This document shows, in pieces, positions 1 to 8,653 of a stretch of 64,000 nt of DNA (its first letter is position 1; each line of letters starts with the position of its first letter). The translations under genes were made by a program, and so were the position numbers. Below the pieces are notes generated by a model. That model was not told where the DNA came from, did no database searches, and saw only the letters and a list, made by a program, of their open reading frames with translations. Origin of the DNA: Rugalucina vietnamica (taxonomy: Eukaryota; Mollusca; Bivalvia; Lucinida; Lucinidae); the NCBI GenBank assembly GCA_964017185.1, contig OZ024873.1:52686760-52750759 (forward strand), written 5' to 3'.

Positions 1-144
1 TACATGTAACTGTAGATTAAGGTTCAAATGCAATCTTCAATTCTCAACTAGATATCAGACCGATTATCCAGTGACAACCGACGCGGATAAAATTAATATC
101 AGACTGTCTGGGAACAGTTTTCCACCAATCATGCAGATCCATTC

Positions 145-424
145 CATCAGGAAAACATGTCCGTGCAATGTATACCCCCTTGAACCCCACTTTTATATAG
201 TAAAACTGGGGTATGGAGGGGTATACCTATTTTTTCTTATTTTTGCTCCAAAACATAGATTGTGGGTACTCGTTAGAACCGCCTCGTCGAGGCGGTTCTA
301 ACGTGTACCCACAATTTATGTTTTGGGCAAAAATAAGAAAAATATCAAAATTTTTCTACTGAAAAATTTCAATTTTTACACCTTAAGAAAAATTTGTATA
401 TCACATGGACATGTTTTCGTAATG
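145..424 (+). mobile_element. Palindromic MITE family A, copy 1 (full length)
   Basis: About 280 bp. The ends CATCAGGAAAACATGTCC and GACATGTTTTCGTAATG are inverted copies. A central palindrome of about 58-bp arms is built around ACCGCCTCGTCGAGGCGGT, flanked by TGTGGGTAC and GTACCCACA. There is no coding capacity. This copy sets the plus orientation used for the other family A copies. Confidence 0.85.
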
Positions 425-510
425 CAAAGTTGTTGCCAGACGGGTATTCATTATTCTGTTTAAATCGCATTCAAGATTATTTGAGCTTATATGAGACGGG
501 TTAATCAGTA

Positions 511-541
511 GGTAAGTAAGTAAGTAGGTAAGTAAGTAAGT
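511..541 (+). repeat. Imperfect (GTAA)n microsatellite
   Basis: Units of GTAA interrupted by GTAG, followed by a T-rich run. Confidence 0.8.
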
Positions 542-616
542 ATTTTTTTTTTATTTTACGAGGCTGACCCAATTGGCAGAACCAATCTTCCTTGGGGCCC
601 TCAAAACATTTAAACC

Positions 617-719
617 TTAAAAAATCTACTGGACTTGATAATATACATGTAGGACCAAGAATCCTAAACATGTCTGCAGATGTGATAACGCCCTCTCTTT
701 TATTCATAATAAATAAGAG
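617..719 (+). pseudogene. LINE reverse transcriptase fragment
   Basis: One open frame reads LKKSTGLDN, then GPRILNMSADVITPSLLF. This matches the N-terminal RT motif of CR1/L2-like non-LTR elements (K-S/A-T-G-L-D-G ... A-P-V-I-x-P-S). Nothing coding flanks it, so it is a short relic. The clade is uncertain. Confidence 0.5.
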
Positions 720-796
720 GTGGGGCGAAGACGGGACAACTCCAAGAAAAAACACATAGCACACCCGCAAGCAGAACTTGGCTTGTTTTACATAAG

Positions 797-842
797 CCCC
801 GTGTTGGGCTCGAACCCGCACCAGGCACAGCGGTGAGACTAA
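797..842 (-). repeat. Possible tRNA-derived SINE fragment
   Basis: On the minus strand 806-817 reads GGGTTCGAGCCC, a good RNA polymerase III B box. No convincing A box or cloverleaf is visible, so this is not called as a tRNA gene. Confidence 0.3.
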
Positions 843-990
843 GGGGTATTTATAACCTATTGTCACATATTGAATATATCCGCAGAGGTTGTTCTCAGTC
901 GAGTTGGTTATCTCTGAATAACCAGCGTGGATGTTGAATAGCTGTGTTTGATGTTTGTTTGTCTTGCAGCGCAATTATTCTTTCAGCCGA

Positions 991-1180
991 TATCTATAAC
1001 AGATACTTATAAAAGGATAACTTAAGACGCTAAATCTACTTTATGTCCTGCTATCTAGTTTCACAAACGTATGTCAGAATCAGTTAACTTTTACATGCAT
1101 GAGATCTATAACAGATACTAATGAAACGGTAACTACTATATATCTTGCTATATGGTTTCACATACTTATTCATCAGTTCT
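991..1180 (+). repeat. Diverged tandem duplication
   Basis: Two units of about 110 bp share ATCTATAACAGATACT, a GGTAACT-like stretch and TAGTTTCACA. The rest of 720-1600 shows no gene; it holds the 3' flank of the GST gene. Confidence 0.45.
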
Positions 1181-1602
1181 CAGTTTTAATTTTTATTTGC
1201 TATTACTGCAGCTGGTGTTGTGCCGTGTGGCGGCCCTAAAAAGTCTCCCCGTACATCATCCATAGTGCAGGTTATATTTTCCTTTTGGTCCTTTGAGATC
1301 AGAGAATCAAAAATATGTTATCGGTTAAGATTCATTTTCTAACCAATGTTTAATATATTTGGCCCCATTTAGATAATACTCGACTTTGTATCGAATACCC
1401 TCTTTAAAGTTGCAAAATTTCAGTAATTTTCTTTGGCTCCATGTTGCCAAATCTAAAGGGTCACTGACGAGACTTTAATAGTCGAAACCGCGGTATGGCC
1501 CATCCCCTTTCTCATTAATGTGTTCACTGCTCTTAAAGGATCTCAGTTTTAATTTTTATGTCATAATCAGTTGAGGGTAACTCCAAGCAATAAAACAATC
1601 GT

Positions 1603-1760
1603 TCAATACATTTTACTGCACTCTTTATCGTATTGGTTCTTCAAGTCTCTGTTAACGGCGCCGGTCTCTTCAAAATATGGCTGGAGTTTCTCTTCTACCA
1701 TCTTTACGTAGGCGCTGATTTTTGGATGACTTTCATACAACTCCTGCATGCTTACCACCT
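1603..1760 (-). CDS. GSTT: GST exon 5 (C-terminal end and stop)
   Basis: The acceptor ends TTTTGCACAG. After joining, the frame reads EVVSMQELYESHPKISAY, then VKMVEEKLQPYFEE, and ends SKMY-TGA at 1603. The PKISAYVKMVEEKLQPYFEE block is the usual theta C-terminal helix. Confidence 0.92.
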
Positions 1761-4700
1761 CTGTGCAAAAGAAGAAAATATGTGGTTGGAAATTATGCGC
1801 TTTATCTTTACTTTATTTATTACAATATTATAAAAAGTACAAGTAGGCAACGATCAGGAAAAGGCGCAATCAGAAAAAGACCCCCACTCCAAAAACCGAG
1901 GCGGGAAAAAACCAAACTAACAATAAGGTACTAAGACCATGAATACATTTCGTAAAAACTGTTATTGACTTCCACGAATGCACTGCACATGTTTCAATTC
2001 GTGCTTGTATATACTCACACAGTTAACCATGATACTGATGTACAAAAACTTACGTAACTATACATATTAAGAAGAAGTCTTACTCTTTGATCTACCATTC
2101 TCTCCATTTGAACTGCGTCGCATGAATGCCTGAATTTGGGATTCTCGACTAGGTATTTTGAAAACCAAAATATTAAGCGACCGAAAATGGCTAGGTCCTT
2201 TAATTGTTTGATATGTATATAGGAAAAGGTAAAAGAAAGCAATGATCGGTACATGTTTATTGCTTTTATGTCGTTTTTATTATAATGTTTAGAGGGTCCC
2301 ACGGAAGACTGGTATAAATAAAAGGGTCACCCTCGTAAAATAAAGTATTAACCTATTTACTTTCTTTACTTACTTACTAATGGCGCAGTAAGAACCAGAT
2401 CCAAGATGGGAAAAACTATTTTGACAATCAGGTACAAATACAAAGAGAACTGATCGAAAGATGTGCGAACAGATGCTACACAAAACACATCCATGCAATT
2501 CAATACACAGAGATTTTTAAGTGTTAAAATTGAAAAATTTCTGTAGAAAAAATTTGATATTTTTCTTATTTTTGCTCAAAACATAGATTGTGGGTACACG
2601 TTAAAACCGCCTCGCCGAGGCGGTTCTACCGAGTACCCACACTCTATGGTTTGAAGCAAAATAAGAAAAATAGATATAACCTTGCAAACCCCAGTTTTCT
2701 ATATAAAAGTGGTGTTTAAGGGGGTATTCATTGCACGGACATGTTTTCCTGATGATTGTAAACTAAGGCACCACACCAAAGTAAATATGATGCAAGTTTA
2801 TACCTAAGGGAACAATGTGACACACCGCCATCACATCGGCGACGGAAATGTCCTCTCCACCAATGAAGTCTTGCCCTCGAATATAATAATCAGCCAGATG
2901 ATTCAAAGCAGCTTTAAAATCCTTTTTCGCTTTACTGAGCTTTTCTTCATTCAATGGCGTCTTCGGGAACAACTCACTGAGGCCGATTCTATTTAGAAGC
3001 TAAAATTGAAATCAAAATTCAAAAGCGATGAAGCCTTTATTATGCAGTTATACAGAAAAGGACCCGTCTATAATAAATGTAACCTTTCATATATTTCATT
3101 GGTTAAATTCAAAAGCTCATGCTTGCTTTGCTTTCCAAATTTATTTATTACCCTGGGAGCTAATTTGACCTACCTTGCACCCCCAGGACAATTTTTCATG
3201 GGTGCAAAATCATTCTATCGGACCACAGAGATGCAAAACATTTTTGTCCTCAAAGAAACCATGCATTGAAAAATTTTCAAAGTGCAAGCAAGTTTTTTTT
3301 TAAAGACATTTTTTTGCATTTCTGGGGTCCCAATGAACGATTTGGCACCGATGAAAAATTGTCCTGGGGTGCAAGTAAGGTCAAATAAGCTCGCGGTGTA
3401 TATGGAGTGCAGAGGCATATTCAGTAAAATGTATTATACACACCTAAGCCGAAAGACATATAATAAGATGTAGCTAGATAAAGATGTTAAATACACGTGT
3501 TTTTATGTTAAACCAGTGACTTACCATGCCAAGCAAGATATCAAGCATTGGTTGTCTTAGATTCATGTGATGCCAATGAAGAAACTCGTCGATTTTCGCT
3601 GTTCTCCGTACATCATTGCGGGGATACCAGTGCTCTGCGGTATCATACTTCTCAGCTACGTACCGCAATATTGCAGAACTACAAAATAATATACTTCCTT
3701 TTATATTTCGACATGTACGATCCTATAGTTTGTTCTTGTGTAGCGAAAGTATGGATATACCGTGAAAAGCAACTCCGATGGATTCGAGATGGAGATGTGC
3801 TACACTCAGAACCCTGCAAATTGTATGAATATACAACATAATTACATTTCCCTGGTCGGTTTGGATCATTGATATTTGGATCTTTTATTAAGCTGCTAAA
3901 TTTTACACACATCAGGAAAACTTGTTCAAGAAATAATTACCTCATTAAACACCACTTTTATATAGAAAAAACTGGTGTTTGCAGGGCTACACCTATTTTT
4001 TTTTTCTATATTTTTGATTCAAAACATACATTGTAGGAACTCTTTAGAACCGCCTCGGCGAAACTATTATTTTTTCCAATGAAGTTATAAATTTTTGCAT
4101 CTTAATGAAATCTCTGTATATTTCTTGGGTACGTTTTCGTTATGAATTCAGATAAAGAGAGAGAGGAAGCTCCTTGAAAACCGTAACACTAAATGGAATT
4201 AATCGAGGGCAAGAACTTCTATGATCGTGATCCTTAGCAAATGAGCCACCACATGGGAAAACCAACAATCTGCATAGGCGAAAACAAAGGCGCAGATCAG
4301 CTTCGCAGTAACTGTGAAGCAGATCAGCGCCTTTGTTTTCGCTACTCGGATTGTACAATTCCTCTTCTACTTAAATCCGAAATTTCAAGCTTCTAGCTCT
4401 TTTCTGTGCTTGTACAGGTCGGTTCCTGTCGGACCTGTTTGGAAACCACATTGTTGGTTTTCCCACGTGGCGGCTCAAATACTAGACGAGATCTGTAAAC
4501 CTTTCAGATAGAACAAATCCACCATCTACGACGATAGGAACTTTCTTCCATGGATTTATCTGTACATTGTCAATTTTATAATGGTCACCTGTAATATAAA
4601 AAAGAGATAGCTCCTGTCTGTGCGAAAACAGTTAGTTAATGAATAAATGAATGAGCCGCCTCGTGGGAAAACAATGTGGTTTCCGAACAGGTCTGACATA

Positions 4701-6148
4701 AACCGGCCTGTACAGTCACAGAAAACAGCTAGAATCTTGAAATTTCGGATTTAAGTAGACGAGGAACTATACTATCCGAGTAGCGAAAACAAAGGCGCTG
4801 TTCAGCTGCGGGGCTACCGCGAAGCTGATCTGCTTCTTTGTTTTCGCATAATGCAGATTGTTGGTTTTCCCATGAGGCGGCTCAAATAGAGATTTTTAGT
4901 AAAAAGACGGCTTATGATTTAGCGATTTTTCGTATAAATCTTTATTGACAAACGTTAGTCAATAGAGAAAATACGAAAAATCCACTATTTACAAACGTTT
5001 GTCAATAGCGATTTATACGAAAAATCGCTAGTGACAAACGTTTGTCAATAGCGATTTATACGAAAACATCGTTAATGACAAACGTTTGTCAATAGCCACT
5101 CCGATAAATAAATTAATATTGTGGTCAGGGCGTTTACCGGCCTTTAATCATATGCCAGTACAAAGGCGAATTACGTGATTTGCACTTCGAATTTCGAATA
5201 CAGGAAACAATGCACTAACGTCATAAAATCAAAGGTGTTAAATTTGTTTTCGTTTCTATTTCAGTTTAGAATCAGATCTACTGCCGATGCATGTGTCATA
5301 CGGAGTAAAGGTAAAAGTAGACATTGATCAGGAAAAGGTGCAATGAGAAAGAGATTTCCACTCCAAAACCCGAGTTCGGAAAAAACAAAAATAACAATCA
5401 GGTACTTATACCATGAAAACATATCGTAAGCCGAGTAAATATACTACTAAAAGTTTGATAAGGACAACATTTTAAGCGAAAACAATTTTGCGGCAAATTT
5501 TAACCAAAAATCACAGATTTCTTAAATTTTCCTATAGTGAGTTTTAGACATAAAAGTATCGACATTTCGATTATCAAAACAATTTTGCAGCTGAATGAAC
5601 CAGTAATAGGGGATAAATGACAGAATTGGATAGGGTAGGCAACAGTGGTAACTTCAATTTCAGAGGGGTTCCATCGTTTCTGCAAGTCTGTGAGAAGTGC
5701 TCGCAGGCAATGCAAAAAAAAGATTGAATGTTTGCACAGTGATGGTTCTGCTACATATCTATAGCAAAAGTTTAAGTGTTAGATCACTAATATGTACTGT
5801 GGACAAAAAAAAGTTTTGATCCCCATCAAACTTTTAGTAGTATAATATATTTCCTATGGTATAAATACGTAGCGTTTCCACTTCTGTGTGCCAGGAATAA
5901 ACTTCGTTCTTTTATGGGGCTCAAAGATGTAACTTTTTGGTAAAACATAAAACATTAAGTAATTTATGAGGCAATTACATGTATTACTCCCAGAAAGTAG
6001 CAAACACCTGTTAACTAAAGTAAAAGGAAAGCTTACCTTTAATCAAGTTAATGCCTTTTGGTTCGAATGGCACACCAGTAGCTTTGAGAAATATGTATAC
6101 GGCCCTGCACGGCTCCGACACCAGATCATAATATAACTCTAAACCCAT
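1603..6148 (-). CDS. GSTT: Theta-class glutathione S-transferase, complete five-exon gene
   Basis: Coding exons in order on the minus strand are 6148-6037, 4588-4501, 3678-3525, 2999-2804 and 1760-1603. They total 708 nt, or 235 codons plus TGA, the usual theta GST length. All junctions are GT-AG and the reading phase is kept across every join. The product should conjugate glutathione to electrophiles in the cytosol. Residues 1-77 form the thioredoxin-like domain: Ser11 in YYDLVSEPCRA is the theta-class catalytic serine, Pro55 in KVPIV is the cis-proline, and Glu66-Ser67 (SESSAI) bind glutathione. Residues from about 85 onward form the helical domain, with FIGGEDISVADVMA as the conserved GST C-terminal motif. 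Introns are 1448, 822, 525 and 1043 bp and each contains mobile elements. A possible poly(A) signal (TTTATT on plus, 1192-1197) lies about 400 bp past the stop. Class call is sure; the subtype is not. Confidence 0.93.
1837..1960 (+). repeat. Dispersed repeat family C, copy 1
   Basis: Shares the head GGTACAAGTAGGCAA-type sequence and a core reading ACTCCAAAAACCGAGG with eight other places in the window. It lies in GST intron 4. Confidence 0.7.
2400..2470 (+). repeat. Family C fragment, copy 2
   Basis: Only the middle part is recognisable (GGGAAAAACTA, ACAATCAGGTACAAATAC, CAAAGAGAAC). In GST intron 4, next to a family A MITE. Confidence 0.5.
2476..2754 (-). mobile_element. Palindromic MITE family A, copy 2
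   Basis: Minus orientation. The central palindrome CCGCCTCGCCGAGGCGG is intact; the right end reads GGACATGTTTTCCTGATG. The left end is degraded. It ends 50 bp from GST exon 4. Confidence 0.8.
2804..2999 (-). CDS. GSTT: GST exon 4 (C-terminal domain)
   Basis: The acceptor ends CAATTTTAG and the donor is GTATAA. The exon encodes the stretch with LFPKTPLNEEKLSKAKKDF and the DISVADVMAVCHI core helix. It ends in phase 1. Confidence 0.93.
3156..3394. mobile_element. Fold-back element in GST intron 3
   Basis: About 240 bp, nearly all inverted repeat. The left arm GAGCTAATTTGACCTACC matches the reverse complement of the right arm end GGTCAAATAAGCTC. Both arms carry GGACAATTTTTCAT and a GGTGCAAAATC-like stretch. 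Confidence 0.75.
3525..3678 (-). CDS. GSTT: GST exon 3 (domain junction)
   Basis: The acceptor ends TTTTGTAG and the donor is the consensus GTAAGT. The exon encodes ILRYVAEKYDTAEHWYP followed by the first C-terminal helix with DEFLHWHHMNLR, strongly theta-like. Confidence 0.93.
3910..4144 (+). mobile_element. Palindromic MITE family A, copy 3 (half palindrome)
   Basis: Both ends are present (CATCAGGAAAACTTG ... GTACGTTTTCGTTATG), but the right arm of the central hairpin is deleted just after CCGCCTCGGCGA. GST intron 2. Confidence 0.75.
4238..4480 (+). mobile_element. MITE family B, copy a
   Basis: About 243 bp with terminal inverted repeats AATGAGCCRCC...GGGAAAACC and GGTTTTCCCACGTGGCGGC. 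An internal hairpin lies toward the left, with arms ending GCGAAAACAAAGGCGCAGAT and CAGCGCCTTTGTTTTCGC. GST intron 2; it defines the plus orientation for this family. Confidence 0.8.
4501..4588 (-). CDS. GSTT: GST exon 2 (glutathione-site loop)
   Basis: The acceptor is a T-rich tract ending TTACAG and the donor is GTTTAC. The exon encodes the INPWKKVPIVVDGG segment with the cis-proline. The serine of the SESSAI motif is completed across the junction with exon 3. A MITE (4238-4480) ends only 20 bp beyond the donor. Confidence 0.92.
4649..4888 (-). mobile_element. MITE family B, copy b
   Basis: Opposite orientation to copy a, 170 bp away in intron 1 on the other side of GST exon 2. The GGTCTGACATAAACCGGCCT half comes first and the hairpin follows. 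Confidence 0.8.
4918..5098. repeat. 44-bp tandem repeat of a palindrome
   Basis: Four units at about 44-bp spacing (palindromes near 4946, 4989, 5033 and 5077), each with TTGACAAACGTTTGTCAA or a one-base variant, followed by AGCGATTTATACGAAAAATC. The block sits directly beside MITE copy b. Confidence 0.8.
5308..5441 (+). repeat. Family C, copy 3
   Basis: GGTAAAAGTAGACATTGATC head, CACTCCAAAACCCGAG core and ATATCGTAAGCCGAGTAA tail. The TA-flanked element at 5442 is inserted directly into this tail. Confidence 0.65.
5442..5842. mobile_element. TA-flanked MITE, Tc1/mariner-like ends
   Basis: Ends TACTACTAAAAGTTTGAT and ATCAAACTTTTAGTAGTA are exact inverted copies with TA at the outer edge, as expected for TA-target transposons. 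401 bp with no transposase. GST intron 1. Confidence 0.65.
6037..6148 (-). CDS. GSTT: GST exon 1 (start codon, catalytic serine)
   Basis: The exon begins with ATG at 6148 and encodes 37 codons plus one base, ending at donor GTAAGC. It encodes MGLELYYDLVSEPCRAVYIF and the next turn of the thioredoxin fold. No earlier in-frame start fits the family, whose members begin a few residues before the YYD motif. Confidence 0.93.
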
Positions 6149-7046
6149 GTCGATATTGTTTATATGATAGTCTTAATCTATTTATTTATCTATGCGTTTA
6201 GGAAGCTGCAAATTTGCAACTAATATACATATATTTCTTTTTTTAACATCCACTATCGTCTGCATTGTGCTTATTGACACAATTTGATACATGTTATGCC
6301 ATAAATTTTACGATTAAAATACAAAAGCGTGCACCAACTGCAATTTGAACAACGAAAGAAAACATGCACATGACGGTGGCGATATAATATCTGACTATTT
6401 GAAAATATTTGTAATAGCAACGGGGGTTTGACTGTTAATGTTTAGTTATAGATGTCTCAATATCTTAAATTCTTACATCTCAATTGCAGTTTCTGTGTCC
6501 TTTTGTCTTTACACATCCTTAGTTCGGTCTTAAAGGCTTACTTCTGAAGGAGCTAAAATTGGTATCACCGTTTATTCGGTTAATGACCCCTTATGGTGCA
6601 ATATGGTCCTTAGATCAAAGGACTGTCATAATGAGGTGATCATCACATCTCTGCAGGGGCCATAAAGAGGCCCCTATATGATAATACCTGTAGCTCCACT
6701 GTTTATTGATTTTATGGTCCCTGATAACCTGTGCAATAAAATTGCCTCCCTCTGCAATCAAAATTGATTTTTCCTGTTTTGGCTCATGCCTGTATTCCGA
6801 GTCATTGTCAGGGCATTAGGTTTTCTATTGCCCTGTCCCTTATCTAGAAGTGGAAATAGGCTATGGAAAGTGGTACCGCTGCATTTTGGGTTTATGACCC
6901 CTGCTGCTGTAATTAGGATGCAGACATCTGTAAGGACTGTCATGAGGTCAGTATAATATCTCTGAAGGAGGCAACAAAAGGCCCCTTAAGGAAGTATATG
7001 TGCTTTCACTCTTTATTGGTTTTATAGCTCTATATTTCCTTTGCTG
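6149..7046. other. GST 5' flank; two diverged repeat units, no gene seen
   Basis: Two related segments (about 6568-6721 and 6871-7030) share ACCG...ATGACCCC, GGACTGTCAT...ATGAGGT, ATCTCTG.AGG and AGGCCCCT followed by TTTATTGRTTTTATRG. No promoter element of the GST gene could be called. Confidence 0.5.
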
Positions 7047-7319
7047 CATCACGATAACATGCCCATAATAATGTATACCTCCTTATACCCCATTTGTATA
7101 TTGCAAAATTGGGGTATGCAGGGATATACCTGTTTTTCTTATTTTTGCTCCAAAACATTGATTGTGGGTACTCGTTAGAACCTCGAGGTTCTAATGTGTA
7201 CCCACAATCTATGTTTTGACCAAAATTTAGAAAAATATAAACAAAAATCCAATGAAATTTTCAACTTTTACAAATGAAAAAAAAAATTCTATATATTGCA
7301 TGGGCGCGTTTTCGTAATG
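7047..7319 (+). mobile_element. Palindromic MITE family A, copy 4 (shortened hairpin tip)
   Basis: The centre is TTAGAACCTCGAGGTTCTAA. The inner bases of the usual palindrome are missing from both arms, leaving a perfect but shorter palindrome. Confidence 0.8.
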
Positions 7320-7556
7320 TGCAAAGCTGCCTTCCAATGCAAAATGTATTGCTTTTCCTTTTCGAGAGCCCCAATCGATAATCAGAGTCATTTTCAGCAC
7401 CCCAGGTTTTCTAACGATTAAAATGCAAAAGCGTGCATTATTATTGGTAATAAAAGCGTCCATTATTATTGGTAAGTTAATGACAGGCAATACATAAGAA
7501 TAAATGATTTTATTCTTTCTAAGATCTTTAAAGACTATAATTTAAGGATTGAAATT

Positions 7557-7820
7557 CAGGGCTCAGTTGCATAAAACTCTGTTAACTCTTAAAAGCAGGT
7601 TAAAGTCTTTTAACCTAATGACAGCTTAACTCCTGTTGCATAAATGCCAATGAAAATCGACATAGGTGTTACTTAAGCTGTCATTTGCTAATTTAGCCCC
7701 GGAGGTACTTTAAAATTGTTTTATGCAGCAATAAATTGATGTCATCTTAATCAATACAGTTCTTGTATTGATGGCAGCTTAAGGTTTAATGACAGCTTAC
7801 GTTTATGCAACATGGCCCTG
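7557..7820. mobile_element. MITE with CAGGGC ends
   Basis: Starts CAGGGCTCAGTTGCATAAAA and ends GTTTATGCAACATGGCCCTG, imperfect inverted repeats of about 20 bp. The interior repeats AATGACAGCTTAA-like motifs. The CAGGG-type ends recall hAT elements; no target duplication is visible. Confidence 0.6.
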
Positions 7821-7837
7821 TTTTAATATCTTTTAAT

Positions 7838-7995
7838 ATAATTTTACTTTACGGTGAATTATTGTGATTATAGCGGGATGTTGCAGGGCAGATTGTGATG
7901 TATTAATTCACGACGGCGCAGCCGGAGAGAATTCAACATCGCATCTACCCGACAACATCACGCGTTAAAGATAATTCACCGTATAGTAAAATTAT
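7838..7995. mobile_element. Short inverted-repeat element
   Basis: The left arm TAATTTTACTTTACGGTGAA matches the reverse complement of the right arm TTCACCGTATAGTAAAATTA. GGATGTTG and CAACATC lie inside. About 158 bp. Confidence 0.6.
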
Positions 7996-8653
7996 TTCGA
8001 TTCTACCAGGACTCATAAATAAATGCTTACATTTTAAAATGTTTTCCAGTGGACTCATTGTCGGCGGACATGTCGATTGTGTATGTGCGACGTCACGAAA
8101 ACGTCGGCAATCGTTGGCGTTTTAACACTGATTTGCAGGATAACATGTAATTTGTCCTGCTAAGGATTGTTAAAATGCCAACAATTGGGCATTTTTTTTT
8201 TTTTTTTTTTTTTTTTTGCTCCGATATTCCTGTCAAGGTTACTGGTCTCGTTATACTTTTTATCTGTGACGCTTCATTTCCGTCTTTTAACCTTTGCCCT
8301 TTAAAATCAATTGCTGTCCTCTAGTGAACATTTGCATTACCGTTCACAGATACATACATGTTGACAACTGCTTTTTTGTGTATGGCGTCTTCGTTTTTGC
8401 CTTTGTTTACGCCAGCCGACTACAGCCAGTTTCACTAGCTAGTCAAATGGTTGTATACGCCTGAGTAGACTGTTGCATTTTGTCACATTTTTATTTTATG
8501 AGTACTGTTGTATTTCTCTCCCGCCTGGTGTTTCAGAATTAACAAAACAAATGTCAATTTATGTGATTTTATAATGTCTACTGTCGTATTTCCAAAATAC
8601 GTTTTATACTTTTGTTTTGCATTACGTTTGTACTTCATCGCCTCCGATGCACG
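7996..8653. other. Spacer 3' of the Mab-21 gene
   Basis: Contains a 26-base T run (8192-8217) and otherwise unique-looking AT-rich sequence. No gene is seen. It probably includes the 3' untranslated region of the gene at 8654. Confidence 0.5.
8490..8495 (-). terminator. Candidate poly(A) signal
   Basis: AATAAA on the minus strand about 160 bp past the stop of the Mab-21-like gene. Position is plausible, but the surroundings are AT-rich. Confidence 0.35.

Noticed and set aside
501-974. 157-codon minus-strand frame
   Set aside because: It overlaps the plus-strand LINE relic and the GTAA microsatellite, which translates as Leu-Leu-Thr-Tyr repeats. It is a shadow frame.
2015-2302. Minus-strand frame in GST intron 4, first considered as the last GST exon
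   Set aside because: It lacks the theta-class C-terminal helix. The true last exon is at 1603-1760 with matching phase and motif.
4918-5098. CRISPR-like array
   Set aside because: The 44-bp units repeat as a whole with no unique spacers, and the setting is eukaryotic.
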